In this document: piece by piece, positions 22,471-30,265 of the stretch | Position numbering within the stretch: the first letter of the stretch is position 1 | How the letters are laid out: every line of letters starts with the position of its first letter | DNA from: a virus | DNA: 35,803 bases | Direction: 5' to 3' (one strand) | IMG/VR virus record: IMGVR_UViG_3300028840_001005 | Span: 1 to 35,803 of that record | Translations under genes and position numbers: made by a program | Notes under the pieces: generated by a model | Told to the model about the DNA's origin: nothing | The model's input: the letters and a program-made list of their open reading frames with translations, nothing else | The model's database searches: none

Positions 22471-22893
22471 ATGAGTTCAGAGGAGAAACACAAAAAGGTA
22501 ATTGTATCCTTACCCATTGAAGTACCCAATTCTCAGTACTGTTGGGATGGCAAGGTTGTATGTGAACATTTCGACAACGAGGGTGGGCATGGAACTTGTG
22601 AGATGCGTTTGGGTCCCCCTGTTCGTACGAACGAAGGATATGGGAAACCTCCAAAGTGTATGGCTCTTTGGTGTGGTATGGGGAGGATTTCAGGTGTGCC
22701 TCGTACGAAGTCGATTATACACTATCGTCCCAGTAATGGTGGTAAGTCCGCCTGTGGTCTTGATTCTCCAAAGGAATTCGCCTACGATCCTAGGGATTGT
22801 AATTGTAGGAATTGTATGCTCTCCAGGGTGTGGTGTAAGGCCATGGGTATGAAGCCGAGGAAAACGGAGGACGATCCTGATGAAAAATCCTAA
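22471..22893 (+). CDS. Cys-rich protein with two possible zinc sites
   Basis: A 140-residue protein, AGGAGG a few bases before ATG 22471. Two Cys groups: YCWDGKVVCEHF...GTCEM...KCMALWC (about 24-71), and CNCRNCMLSRVWC near the end (about 111-123). No enzyme motif. Two metal-binding knuckles suggest nucleic-acid or protein binding. It overlaps the next gene by 14 bases. Confidence 0.62.
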   Translation: MSSEEKHKKVIVSLPIEVPNSQYCWDGKVVCEHFDNEGGHGTCEMRLGPPVRTNEGYGKPPKCMALWCGMGRISGVPRTKSIIHYRPSNGGKSACGLDSPKEFAYDPRDCNCRNCMLSRVWCKAMGMKPRKTEDDPDEKS

Positions 22894-23098
22894 TTGGGAA
22901 CAAGATGCTGTGAGGTGTGCCAGGAACAACCATATTTGGTTGAACGCCTTTAGTTGTGTTCGCCCTGGTCCGGAGTTTTGTCGGCAGTTGGGGGAGGACA
23001 TTCTACGTATAATGAGTGATCCGGGTAATTGCATTGAGCCGGAAAACCATCTTACGGCCCATGAAAAGGAGTTGGTGATTCGCATCAGCTCCACGTAA
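22880..23098 (+). CDS. Small protein, unknown function (72 aa)
   Basis: ATG 22880 inside the preceding gene, with GGAGGACG about 7 bases before. Charged and helical with three Cys (13, 26, 34) and one near 51. No family recognised. Confidence 0.55.
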   Translation: MKNPNWEQDAVRCARNNHIWLNAFSCVRPGPEFCRQLGEDILRIMSDPGNCIEPENHLTAHEKELVIRISST

Positions 23099-23131
23099 CC
23101 AAGTTGATACTAGATAGAAAAGGAGACAGCC

Positions 23132-23539
23132 ATGAAGATGATGTTACTTATGTTGGCCACAATGATCGCCCAGGACCCAGTTCCATCTTTTGACGCCAGG
23201 TGGGCCCAACAGGTGGGAGGGGTAGGAACTGTACGACTGAACTCCGTGGCGAAGAACATGGTGGTGACTCCCGAGGGAGTACTTCCTATTGGGTTTACTG
23301 TCGCCGTGGAGGGCCAGTCCTTGGTATTTGGTTTGGACGCCACGGCCACACTTCCAGGTGTGTATGACGCCACCCTTACAGTAACCGGACAGTACAAGCC
23401 CATTGAGAATTGGAAGGGTCCATGGGTGGAAGGGCAGGATACCTTGAACATACAATGGATTGTCTTCGATCCGGGGTTAGCCGATTTTTTTACTGGCTCT
23501 CCCTCGATGGGAGATCAACTAGTTTCGTCACAGCTGTAG
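23132..23539 (+). CDS. Probable exported beta-rich protein
   Basis: A 135-residue protein, AAGGAG before ATG 23132. It has a short hydrophobic N-terminus (KMMLLMLATMIAQ) that may be a signal peptide. The rest is Val/Thr/Gly-rich with alternating strands, including LPGVYDATLTVTGQY, reminiscent of an immunoglobulin-like fold. A secreted or virion-surface role is possible. Function is unknown. Confidence 0.55.
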   Translation: MKMMLLMLATMIAQDPVPSFDARWAQQVGGVGTVRLNSVAKNMVVTPEGVLPIGFTVAVEGQSLVFGLDATATLPGVYDATLTVTGQYKPIENWKGPWVEGQDTLNIQWIVFDPGLADFFTGSPSMGDQLVSSQL

Positions 23540-23637
23540 AGGCCATCGAGGCGTACATGAGGGATGGAACCCTCCCAGCCAAACAACGGCAGAAAACCTT
23601 TCAGGCCTTGAAAAAATGGAAACATTATTATCAGTGA
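23455..23637 (+). CDS. Small protein, uncertain start
   Basis: A 60-residue frame that overlaps the preceding gene by 85 bases and covers the next 98 bases. The last 36 residues (charged, helical, ending KKWKHYYQ) look coding. ATG 23455 is the first reasonable start; ATG 23557 would give 27 residues. No domain recognised. Confidence 0.4.
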   Translation: MDCLRSGVSRFFYWLSLDGRSTSFVTAVEAIEAYMRDGTLPAKQRQKTFQALKKWKHYYQ

Positions 23638-23644
23638 ACAGAAA

Positions 23645-23998
23645 ATGACATTTTTAGAGAGAATATCTTATTTGAAGTCCTTGGCCCCAGAGGTGTTATT
23701 ACAGGAGAAGACTGTGTTAATCGCCTACTGGGGCCTTACACTTCCTGAAGGCGTAATAGATAGGGTGAATGTTGATGTGATGCCCATCACTGGTTCCTTG
23801 TCAGAAGTATCGTACGAGATACGGGACGCCTGTATAGCCAAAGGGTATTCTGAGAAGTACGACTATCTTGTAAACTATGTGGTTGGTGCACAGGAGCAGT
23901 GGAAGATATCAGCCGCCAGCATGTTGATCACGGCAGTGTTAACTTGGGAAGAGCAACAGGACGGGGAGTGTACAGGGAATGAGGTGATGACGGTATGA
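23645..23998 (+). CDS. Unknown protein, member of a three-gene paralogous family
   Basis: A 117-residue protein. Its core (a Leu-Leu...LIAYWGLTLP...V segment, a SLSEVSYEIRDACIAKGY segment, then ISAASMLITAVLTWEEQ) aligns with the genes at 27837-28628 and 28678-29106. The conserved features are a Tyr-containing first helix, an Ile-Arg-Asp/Asn-Ala helix and an Ala-Ala-rich C-terminal helix. No known fold is recognised. The ribosome site is weak (AACAGAAA). Confidence 0.6.
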   Translation: MTFLERISYLKSLAPEVLLQEKTVLIAYWGLTLPEGVIDRVNVDVMPITGSLSEVSYEIRDACIAKGYSEKYDYLVNYVVGAQEQWKISAASMLITAVLTWEEQQDGECTGNEVMTV

Positions 23999-24023
23999 GT
24001 AGACCATTAGGGAGGAAGTACCT

Positions 24024-24398
24024 ATGAAGACAAGGTTTCGTTTGAAGATTGTGGCTAGTAATGGGGAGAACAGTTACACAAGATATGTGTACGGAAACAA
24101 CATCGAACTGTTGTGGCAAAGGGCTTTTCCAACCATTAGGACTATATTTCCTTCTAGTAGTTGGTCGATGTCCAGTTCTGTTGTGGCGGGAGCATACAAC
24201 AAACCAGGGATACGTCGTGTTTGGGCGGTGGCTAACACGAAGGTGGATTTTCCTCCCTATTTAGTTACCGCGGAATTTTCTGCCAGGAAATCCAGGTGTA
24301 GTGGATGTAATTCAGTAACTTCAGAGGATGAGGGCACTGTGTGTGATATCTGTTATTCGAAGGTTTCTGTTGGTGAACTATGTGATATGGATGCTTAG
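24024..24398 (+). CDS. Unknown protein with C-terminal four-Cys zinc finger
   Basis: A 124-residue protein, GGAGG before ATG 24024. The first about 90 residues are basic and strand-rich. The end has CSGCNSVTSEDEGTVCDICYS (about 93-113), a CxxC...CxxC zinc knuckle whose sequence recurs at the end of the gene at 31945-32289. Function unknown. Confidence 0.62.
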   Translation: MKTRFRLKIVASNGENSYTRYVYGNNIELLWQRAFPTIRTIFPSSSWSMSSSVVAGAYNKPGIRRVWAVANTKVDFPPYLVTAEFSARKSRCSGCNSVTSEDEGTVCDICYSKVSVGELCDMDA

Positions 24399-24399
24399 T

Positions 24400-24606
24400 A
24401 TGGGTGATCTACAAAAACAATTATGGGATAAAATACAAAAACATAGGTCCGAGGGGGCCTGTGAACCTGATTGTTGGTGTAGATTGGCAGAGGGAGTAAT
24501 TCATTTGTATCACTCAGCCTTGGAAGCCAACAAATTGTGTTGTAAACGAATAGAGGAATTGGAAAGGGGAGGTGATGCCAAAGTTCGCCATACCAGGGAG
24601 ATATAA
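24400..24606 (+). CDS. Small helical protein (68 aa)
   Basis: ATG 24400 two bases after the previous stop. It has CEPDCWC near residues 21-27 and CCKR near 48, with helices between. It overlaps the next gene. No family seen. Confidence 0.52.
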   Translation: MGDLQKQLWDKIQKHRSEGACEPDCWCRLAEGVIHLYHSALEANKLCCKRIEELERGGDAKVRHTREI

Positions 24607-24922
24607 GGGTCGTACTGTACCGTCCCAGCATGCCATGGGTAAACTGGACATAAGGGCCTGTTGGCACACCGGTGGGCTGGAGGTTGTAGATAACGATGGT
24701 GGTTGTCCTACATTTGTATACGAAATGTTTAAGTGCCACCCAGAATTGGAGTTGGTGGCCTTTCAATTTGCGAACAGTTCGGTACTTTATCACCGACCGG
24801 AGGAGTTGTCGGAACCTAAGAACCAGGAGAAAAAGGATGAAACAGTTGGAAAATCAGATAATGTTCCAGAAGTTCGTCGGGACGCGGGAGGAGATTCTGG
24901 AGGCCGCCAAGAAGGAGGCTAG
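24575..24922 (+). CDS. Unknown protein with acidic tail (115 aa)
   Basis: ATG 24575 after AAAGGGGAGG (GTG 24572 is an alternative). The first 80 residues contain HTGGLEVVDNDGGC and aromatic strands; the last 35 are Gly/Glu/Asp-rich and overlap the next gene by 86 bases. No known domain. Confidence 0.5.
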   Translation: MPKFAIPGRYKGRTVPSQHAMGKLDIRACWHTGGLEVVDNDGGCPTFVYEMFKCHPELELVAFQFANSSVLYHRPEELSEPKNQEKKDETVGKSDNVPEVRRDAGGDSGGRQEGG

Positions 24923-25217
24923 GGTTTGTGGGGACAAGTTGAACATTTCTTCCAACAGGGCCGAGATTTACAATTGGCATCAGAGTGGCGTTCGGTGGGT
25001 GGGTGTATGGGAGGAGGCCTACGTACAAAAACACATGAGACATGGATGTTGTAAGGATGGAAAGTGTACTCCTGGAACTTGTATGGAACTACCCACTGGG
25101 AAAACCTGTGGTGGTTGTGCCAATGTTGTTACCTGTACTAAGTTGTTTGGTGTGGAGACAACAAACACTTGGTGTGACTGGTTTCCGCGTAAGTATGTGG
25201 AGGCTTCTCGTGGATAA
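24837..25217 (+). CDS. Cys-rich small protein with zinc knuckles
   Basis: A 126-residue protein; AGGAG lies 7 bases before ATG 24837. N-terminal FVGTREEILEAAKKEA helix, then a Cys-rich C-terminal half with eight or more Cys (CCKDGKC...GTC...KTCGGC...TC...WCDWFP). Such GKTCGxC...C...C-D-W-x-P layouts occur in small phage proteins of unknown role. Metal binding is likely. Confidence 0.6.
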   Translation: MKQLENQIMFQKFVGTREEILEAAKKEARVCGDKLNISSNRAEIYNWHQSGVRWVGVWEEAYVQKHMRHGCCKDGKCTPGTCMELPTGKTCGGCANVVTCTKLFGVETTNTWCDWFPRKYVEASRG

Positions 25218-25233
25218 TTACAGAAGGATTAAT

Positions 25234-25425
25234 ATGGCAAAGAAACGTGTGAATCAAAAACAACAGGAAAGATGTTTGGATCAGTTGGAGGATTTGGACA
25301 ATCTCCAATCCGGATTGTCAAATCGCCAATTGGATTTTATGCAAAGTCTTCATGATTGGAATGGGTTGTTTACTTTGGATCAGGCGGCCTATCTGGATAG
25401 GATTTGGGAACAACATATGCTGTAG
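25234..25425 (+). CDS. Small helical protein (63 aa)
   Basis: ATG 25234 with AAGGA about 6 bases upstream. Gln/Asp/Leu-rich amphipathic helices, one Cys, no motif. It may be an inhibitor-type peptide or a partner protein, but there is no evidence for either. Confidence 0.55.
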   Translation: MAKKRVNQKQQERCLDQLEDLDNLQSGLSNRQLDFMQSLHDWNGLFTLDQAAYLDRIWEQHML

Positions 25426-25457
25426 GGGGAGTTGTGGATTCCAGGGAGATACGGACA

Positions 25458-25619
25458 ATGAGAGGTATGGCTTGGGAGAGGGCCAAGGGGGAATTGAGAA
25501 GTATGTTACAAACATACTACGATTCTGATACTGGGGAGGGAATGGATAGGACTCTTGCCTTTGAAGCCATGATAGATGACTTTGTAGCCAAGGTCGAAGA
25601 TGAAGGTTTACAGGAATAG
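25458..25619 (+). CDS. Small acidic protein (53 aa)
   Basis: ATG 25458 is preceded by AGGGAG at 8 bases, so I prefer it to the earlier in-frame GTG or TTG that would overlap the preceding gene. A MAWERAKGELRSML helix is followed by an acidic half. No known function. Confidence 0.52.
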   Translation: MRGMAWERAKGELRSMLQTYYDSDTGEGMDRTLAFEAMIDDFVAKVEDEGLQE

Positions 25620-25629
25620 AAAGGGTAGA

Positions 25630-26019
25630 ATGATGAAGAAATTAGTTGTACTGATTGTAGTGGGTTTTTTGGTGTTTGGGTTGGTAGGGTGTAGCAACGA
25701 CGCCGAGATTGCCAACAGGAACTTGTCCAAAAAGGCGGATCAGTTCGAGATCAATAGACGAGTCGTTTTTTACAACGGGATCACCGGGGAGTATATGTTG
25801 GTGATTGAGGGACGGCTCTCCATATACTCGGACGGGAACGACAATCAGTTGGAAGTTGTGTGTAAGACCGGGGAGAAGACTTTCAAGAAGCACACACTCG
25901 GTTTGTCGGATAACGTGACCTACTTTTGTGAACAACTCGACGAGGCCAAGGTTAGTACATACCGCTACAAGGTTGTATTCAAACCTTCAGCGATTATCCC
26001 CGACGTGGACGTCCGTTAG
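25630..26019 (+). CDS. Predicted small lipoprotein
   Basis: A 129-residue protein with a classic signal peptide (MMKKLVVLIVVGFLVFGLVGC) and lipobox LVGC, lipidated Cys at about 21. The mature part is beta-rich with Thr/Lys/Val alternation. It is likely anchored in the cell envelope. An exclusion or lysis role is possible, but there is no motif for either. An earlier in-frame ATG at 25600 would ruin the signal peptide. Confidence 0.68.
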   Translation: MMKKLVVLIVVGFLVFGLVGCSNDAEIANRNLSKKADQFEINRRVVFYNGITGEYMLVIEGRLSIYSDGNDNQLEVVCKTGEKTFKKHTLGLSDNVTYFCEQLDEAKVSTYRYKVVFKPSAIIPDVDVR

Positions 26020-26030
26020 GAACGCTTTCA

Positions 26031-26258
26031 ATGACTAGAGACGAAGCCAAAGCAAAGGGCCTTCCAGGTTGGAACCTTCGATGTAATTATTGTGGGGAGT
26101 ATCCGGCCGATTGGTTTGAATCGGAACGCCCTGGATGGGGAGCTTTGGCTTTGTGTGCTAAACACGGCGACGAGTTGAAAAAGGAGCAGGCCCGTCACGC
26201 CAAGGAGATGGACAGACTTCGTACTATTAATTTTGAACAGGAAAGGTTAGTGGGATGA
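26031..26258 (+). CDS. Small zinc-knuckle protein (75 aa)
   Basis: It has CNYCGEYP near residue 18 and a later CAKHGDE (about 42-48), a plausible CxxC...CxxH zinc site, followed by a charged helical tail. The stop overlaps the next ATG. Unknown function. Confidence 0.58.
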   Translation: MTRDEAKAKGLPGWNLRCNYCGEYPADWFESERPGWGALALCAKHGDELKKEQARHAKEMDRLRTINFEQERLVG

Positions 26259-26590
26259 ACAATTTACCTGTAATCGTACTGACGGACACGGAATGGATGG
26301 ATCTTATTGATAAGGAACGTGAAGCCCTTCCAGTGTGTTGTGCCAACCTTTCCTCTCTTCGAGATTGTATCGTCAAGGCGGCCAGAAACGGTGGAAGGAT
26401 GTCACATTTTGATGTTCAACAGATGCATGAAAAGTTGGACTGGTATTTGGAGGGCCATAGTATAAACTCCTTGTTGCGTAAGGTATGTGAACAGGTAAAC
26501 TACGAACTTCCCGTGGAGAACAATCCGACGGAGGACCAACTGATGGACGAGTTTTACGCCGCTGCGGAGAAGCGAGAGAAGGAGAATTAG
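26255..26590 (+). CDS. Unknown helical protein (111 aa)
   Basis: The start overlaps the previous stop. Largely alpha-helical and acidic with Cys-Cys at about 28. The C-terminus is Lys/Glu-rich. No family recognised. The stop TAG is directly followed by the next gene. Confidence 0.58.
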   Translation: MNNLPVIVLTDTEWMDLIDKEREALPVCCANLSSLRDCIVKAARNGGRMSHFDVQQMHEKLDWYLEGHSINSLLRKVCEQVNYELPVENNPTEDQLMDEFYAAAEKREKEN

Positions 26591-26591
26591 T

Positions 26592-26777
26592 ATGTTGTGT
26601 CACATAGAGGATTTCGAGGTAGTTGTGGAAAACGACAATGGCACAATCGTAGAGTGTTTTCTATGTGGGGCTCGCGGCTATATAAAGGAGATACAACACG
26701 GAGATGGTTGTCCAGTTAAGGTCGCCAGGGACCGTGGCGATAGTATGTTGGAGGTGAAACCTATTCGGGGTATGTGA
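26592..26777 (+). CDS. Small zinc-finger paralogue A (61 aa)
   Basis: The protein reads HIEDFEVV...VECFLCGARGYIKEIQHGDGCPVKVAR...LEVKP. The same arrangement (His-x-x-Asp-Phe-Glu, CxLCGRxGWIxEIxH, CPVxxAR, LEVK) appears in the gene at 31012-31194. Two CxxC/CP positions and a His may bind one zinc. The start follows GGAGAATTAGT. Function unknown. Confidence 0.62.
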   Translation: MLCHIEDFEVVVENDNGTIVECFLCGARGYIKEIQHGDGCPVKVARDRGDSMLEVKPIRGM

Positions 26778-26795
26778 CAGATTGGAGGTTCACCA

Positions 26796-27068
26796 ATGAA
26801 GTTGAGTCATGTCAAAGTACAAGGAACCATTTACACAGAAGTACACCTAAGCATGGAGGAAGTCAGGAAAGTAGTTCTTCGTCAGGTCCGTAATGTAATG
26901 GGATGGAAGGAAGGTTATCATATCAGGGATGGTAAGTTGATCCATTTCTATGAACAACAGTATGGGGCACATTCCAGGATAGAATCCAAGGAGATTCGTG
27001 AAGCCACTCCGGAGGATGTGGCGACTGAATTGGTGCTTCAGAAATTGGAGGAGGCGGAAGAGGTATGA
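26796..27068 (+). CDS. Unknown protein (90 aa)
   Basis: GGAGG 7 bases before ATG 26796. Mixed alpha/beta, Lys/Glu-rich, with a VRKVVLRQVRNVMG helix and a charged end. No Cys, no known motif. The stop overlaps the HslV-like gene (ATGA). Confidence 0.58.
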   Translation: MKLSHVKVQGTIYTEVHLSMEEVRKVVLRQVRNVMGWKEGYHIRDGKLIHFYEQQYGAHSRIESKEIREATPEDVATELVLQKLEEAEEV

Positions 27069-27634
27069 CAGCCATCGCAGGTATAGTGGATAAGGACACC
27101 GGGGTTGTTTACATTGGTGGAGACTCGGCCGGGGCGGGGGATCACCATGTGTTGGTACGTGATACTCCGAAGGTGTTCAAAAGGATGGTGATGGGGGATT
27201 GGATGGTGTTTGGTTTCACAAGCTCCTTCCGATTTGGACAAATCTTAGAGTATTGTTTTGAGCCTCCAGAATTAACTACTGGATTTGGACTTACATACAT
27301 GGTGTCTGCGTTCATTCCGGCCCTTCGAAACACATTGAATAGGGAGTACTGGTTGAAAACACGGGATGGTGTTGCGGAGCAAGGCGCTTTTATGATAGGA
27401 TACAAAAGTCGTTTGTTTGGTGTAGAGTGTGATTTTTCTGTGTTTCCAACCATACATGGGTACCACGCCTGTGGTTATGGGGCCGATATGATACGAAGTT
27501 CTTTATACACTTCTGGTAGAGTAGTGCCCAAGATACATTGTAGTGATCGTATTGGTATTGCCTTGGCGTCTTGTGCGGAGTTTTCTCGAGGTATACGGCC
27601 TCCATTTACCATACTAAGTACATTTAGAGATTAA
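27065..27634 (+). CDS. HslV-like Ntn-hydrolase/proteasome-fold protein
   Basis: A 189-residue protein resembling the beta-subunit fold of HslV/20S proteasome. Its second residue is Thr (TAIAGIVD), which would be the N-terminal nucleophile after Met removal. Then GGDSAG at about residue 18-23 (compare the GDGQ of HslV), a following Lys in TPKVFKR, and a GFTSSFRFGQILEYCF segment resembling the GxxG helix region. Length is near HslV (about 176). It could be a phage self-compartmentalised protease or a relative with another activity. No ATPase partner (HslU) gene is seen here. Confidence 0.62.
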   Translation: MTAIAGIVDKDTGVVYIGGDSAGAGDHHVLVRDTPKVFKRMVMGDWMVFGFTSSFRFGQILEYCFEPPELTTGFGLTYMVSAFIPALRNTLNREYWLKTRDGVAEQGAFMIGYKSRLFGVECDFSVFPTIHGYHACGYGADMIRSSLYTSGRVVPKIHCSDRIGIALASCAEFSRGIRPPFTILSTFRD

Positions 27635-27639
27635 TAAAA

Positions 27640-27840
27640 ATGAGTATACAGGATGACATCTTTGATATCTCCGCAGAGTTACAGGAAAAGGCCCCACACT
27701 TGGATGATGCACTGAACAGGATTGTAAGCTGGGCCAATACTTTGGAGGAGGAGAACGTTAGGATGAGACGTCAGATTCAGCCTTTGAAGGAGGCCATGTC
27801 TGTTCTAGTTAAATGGGGACTGGAGGCCGAGGTATTATGA
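27640..27840 (+). CDS. Small coiled-coil-like protein (66 aa)
   Basis: Helical, acidic, with heptad-like Leu (NTLEEENVRMRRQIQPLKEAM). The ribosome site is weak (AGAG then AATAAAA). The stop overlaps the next gene (ATGA). Function unknown. Confidence 0.52.
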   Translation: MSIQDDIFDISAELQEKAPHLDDALNRIVSWANTLEEENVRMRRQIQPLKEAMSVLVKWGLEAEVL

Positions 27841-28628
27841 AACCTGAAATTTTACAAGCCATGTTAGAAGCGGATCCCAGGGACCTGAAATCACATCCAT
27901 TGGTATTGGAGGCCTATTATGGTTTGGGGTGTGAAGCTGGGATGGAGATATGGGGGAGACGAACAAAGCCCACCCTATCCAGTTTGGGAAGTATCGCCTT
28001 CGCCATGAGGAACGCCATTGTTGGTTCCAATGAGAATGGGGAGTGGGGTGTTTGGGACAGTGCGTGTAGGGAGGTGGCTTCCTTCATTGACAACATGAGG
28101 GATGATCTGGGATGTTATGATCAAAACACAAGTATCAGTCCCGATCATTATTGGTCAGAATTGGCTGATGAAGGGCATTGGATAATAGCTGCCACCATAG
28201 TGTGGGTGAGTAGGGTCAAGGAACAGATGAATCGGTCCAGTGCTATTGCTGAGAATTTTCTTGAGTTAGAGGATGAGAAAATACTTACGTCACCCGAACT
28301 TTTGAAAATAGGAACAGAGTTGGGATGGAATTTGGAGTATAACTGCGGGGCCTGTAAATACAGAAACCACCCATCCAGTAGTTCCCAGTGTACGAACTGT
28401 TGTGGGAATAGGGTGGCTGGAACACTGAAGTCTTTGGCCTTTGATTTGAGAAAAGGATGTTATGACCAGGGATTGGATGTATTAGAAAGGTGGAGAAAGT
28501 TAGTAAAGCGATTAAAGACGGAGCATCTGGCGGAACCTAAGTTATGGGTGGCTGTGGCGATCGGTGTGTTATGGCCAATACTGGGAGAAGAAAAGAATGA
28601 AGTACACACATCCAAAGGGAAAGGGTAG
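27837..28628 (+). CDS. Unknown protein, largest member of three-gene paralogous family, with zinc knuckle
   Basis: A 263-residue protein, ATG 27837. It shares with 23645-23998 and 28678-29106 a VLEAYYGL helix, a LGSIAFAMRNAIVG helix and a WIIAATIVWVSRVKE helix (about 15-125). It adds a second half with CGACKYRNH and CTNCCG (about 172-190), a four-Cys site, then a repeat-like hydrophobic LWVAVAIGVLWPILG helix at the end. No enzyme motif. Confidence 0.6.
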   Translation: MKPEILQAMLEADPRDLKSHPLVLEAYYGLGCEAGMEIWGRRTKPTLSSLGSIAFAMRNAIVGSNENGEWGVWDSACREVASFIDNMRDDLGCYDQNTSISPDHYWSELADEGHWIIAATIVWVSRVKEQMNRSSAIAENFLELEDEKILTSPELLKIGTELGWNLEYNCGACKYRNHPSSSSQCTNCCGNRVAGTLKSLAFDLRKGCYDQGLDVLERWRKLVKRLKTEHLAEPKLWVAVAIGVLWPILGEEKNEVHTSKGKG

Positions 28629-28677
28629 TGGGAAGTACAATGGTATGTTAAGGGCCAGTCATTGAAGGAGACAACTA

Positions 28678-29106
28678 ATGCCGACAAAAATGAGGTACCT
28701 GGGGGAGGACTTGTCAGAGTTGATACTTCTTGGAGACGAGGAGTTTCGTAACAACGATAGGATTGTTGCCGCCTATTGGAAGTTAATGGATCCAGATAAG
28801 GTGTTCCAGCATAAGGGACCACAATGTACTCGATTGGGTCCTTCCCCAAACTATTGTATGAAATGTAAAAAGGACGTGGACGCCCGCTCCAATTGTCCCC
28901 ATCCGGATCCATTGACGGGACCACTGGAGGTTATTGCAATCGCCATGAGGGATAGATGTGTGGAGAGACAACTATCCACGGAGTGGAGATGCTATCTTAC
29001 TAACAGGAGATACAGTGATCACCGAATGGCACTGTGTTTTGCCTCAGCCAAGGAGATTATTGTGGCGGCGGTGGCCAGTGTTAGACACCTAGTGGAGAAG
29101 GAATGA
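28678..29106 (+). CDS. Unknown protein, member of three-gene paralogous family
   Basis: GAAGGAG about 7 bases before ATG 28678. Shared family helices: RIVAAYWKLMDP (about 23-34), LEVIAIAMRDRCVE, and IIVAAVASVRHLVEKE at the C-terminus. A CMKC...CP Cys group at about 60-73 adds a possible metal site absent from the first member. The stop overlaps the next gene. Confidence 0.6.
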   Translation: MPTKMRYLGEDLSELILLGDEEFRNNDRIVAAYWKLMDPDKVFQHKGPQCTRLGPSPNYCMKCKKDVDARSNCPHPDPLTGPLEVIAIAMRDRCVERQLSTEWRCYLTNRRYSDHRMALCFASAKEIIVAAVASVRHLVEKE

Positions 29107-29417
29107 TGGAAGGACCAATTACACTTCCTAATGGTTGCGGTCTTTTTTGGAGGAAGAACGAGGCCGGAGGTAGAACCTACTACACTGATGAGTGTAGTGT
29201 AGGTCATATTGTGTGGGATACAGCCACTACAGATCTTTCTACGTTGTTGGCTGCCATTGTACAGGAAGAAACACTACTACGTAAGGAAGAATATCATGCC
29301 AGACTCGCTCATTCTAAAGCCGATAGTGCCACCCGAGTACAAAGTGAAGGACGATTACGAGGACGAGCTCCAACAGTCCATAAGGACGATAGCGGAGAAT
29401 CAGGTGAGGTTATATGA
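29103..29417 (+). CDS. Unknown protein (104 aa)
   Basis: ATG 29103 (or 29106, AAGGA at 4 bases). Beta-rich first half with LPNGCGLFWRKNEAGGRTYY, then a charged helix and polar tail that overlaps the next gene for 122 bases. Known folds not recognised. Confidence 0.52.
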   Translation: MMEGPITLPNGCGLFWRKNEAGGRTYYTDECSVGHIVWDTATTDLSTLLAAIVQEETLLRKEEYHARLAHSKADSATRVQSEGRLRGRAPTVHKDDSGESGEVI

Positions 29418-29469
29418 GTATCTTCGTCAGAGATTGGATCATTTGGAGTCCTTGGTTAAATCCGCCTGA
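29296..29469 (+). CDS. Small coiled-coil-like protein (57 aa)
   Basis: ATG 29296 with AAGGAAGA about 7 bases upstream; the overlap with the preceding gene is long. A basic/hydrophobic start leads to a helical end (IRTIAENQVRLYEYLRQRLDHLESL), which suggests a short coiled coil. Function unknown. Confidence 0.55.
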   Translation: MPDSLILKPIVPPEYKVKDDYEDELQQSIRTIAENQVRLYEYLRQRLDHLESLVKSA

Positions 29470-29522
29470 TAATAGAAGGTGGATAAACCAAGATTGTACT
29501 CAAATAGAAAGGTGATCACCAG

Positions 29523-29729
29523 ATGGTGGAGAGAACAGAAGAAACAATTCGGAAGGAGTTAATTACAGACATTGAGGCTCTGTATCCTCCTGATACACAC
29601 GAGGAGGGTCGGGAGTTACTCCACTTGTCCTTGTGTCATTGTTGGAGGTCTCTTCCTATGGATGTACTGAACAGTTTACGTACTTTGTGTTTCCAGAAGG
29701 AACATATGAAGTACACAAAAGGGAGTTGA
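29523..29729 (+). CDS. Small helical protein (68 aa)
   Basis: AAAGGTG about 9 bases before ATG. Amphipathic helices, two Cys-containing segments (CHCW, CFQK), no recognised domain. Ends four bases before the next gene. Confidence 0.52.
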   Translation: MVERTEETIRKELITDIEALYPPDTHEEGRELLHLSLCHCWRSLPMDVLNSLRTLCFQKEHMKYTKGS

Positions 29730-29732
29730 GTT

Positions 29733-30023
29733 ATGGTAGTAACTCTTAAGGATTTAGCTAAGGACGTCCCACAGACCTACGTATACAACCAAACGGACAA
29801 ACGAGGTGGGTGGTTCCCAGCCCGACCATTGAATTGGACCTGTCGTACTTTGAGGGAACGACTTCGGGAGGCCTGGATGGTGTTTACAGGTAAGGCTGAT
29901 CCGTTTGTATGGCCGGAGGATGAGCCCGGGGCGATTGATCCAAGCCAACATCCATTTTTGTCGTCTTTCAGGCCGTTGGCTCCGAAGTTCCGCGGATACA
30001 AGGAAAGAAAATGGCGGGGATGA
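29733..30023 (+). CDS. Unknown protein with W/F-rich basic core (96 aa)
   Basis: GGGAG about 8 bases before ATG 29733. The core GWFPARPLNWTCRTLRERLREAWMVFTGKADPFVWPEDE resembles a small protein family seen in many tailed phages, as far as I recall; I do not assign a function. The end is basic and overlaps the next gene by 13 bases. Confidence 0.58.
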   Translation: MVVTLKDLAKDVPQTYVYNQTDKRGGWFPARPLNWTCRTLRERLREAWMVFTGKADPFVWPEDEPGAIDPSQHPFLSSFRPLAPKFRGYKERKWRG

Positions 30024-30214
30024 AACGTCCATCTAATGGCGAAGCGTCGGAGTGTTTGTCTCTTCGTAAGAAGTCCAGGAAAGGCGGGACTCTTACCTCG
30101 GCGGAGTTGGAGTTTTGTGAACGGATGTTTACTACCTATCCAGAGTGGTACGAGGAAACCGAGGCCGAGGTGTTTAACGCCACATTACCATTTGGAGCGA
30201 ACGAGGGATGGTAG
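30011..30214 (+). CDS. Small protein, unknown function (67 aa)
   Basis: ATG 30011 (or 30020), AAGGAAAG just upstream. The C-terminal half TLTSAELEFCERMFTTYPEWYEETEAEVFNATLPFGA resembles short proteins common in phages. N-terminus is basic and Ser-rich. Another frame across the same bases, 30036-30263, seems a shadow. Confidence 0.55.
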   Translation: MAGMKRPSNGEASECLSLRKKSRKGGTLTSAELEFCERMFTTYPEWYEETEAEVFNATLPFGANEGW

Positions 30215-30265
30215 AAAGTGTAATGACTTTTTACATAGAACAGTATTATTTGTAAGGAGATAGGG

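Noticed and set aside
30036-30263. Alternate frame over the small gene at 30011-30214
   Set aside because: Arg/Ser/Pro-rich sequence without pattern; the chosen frame has a better ribosome site and family-like sequence.
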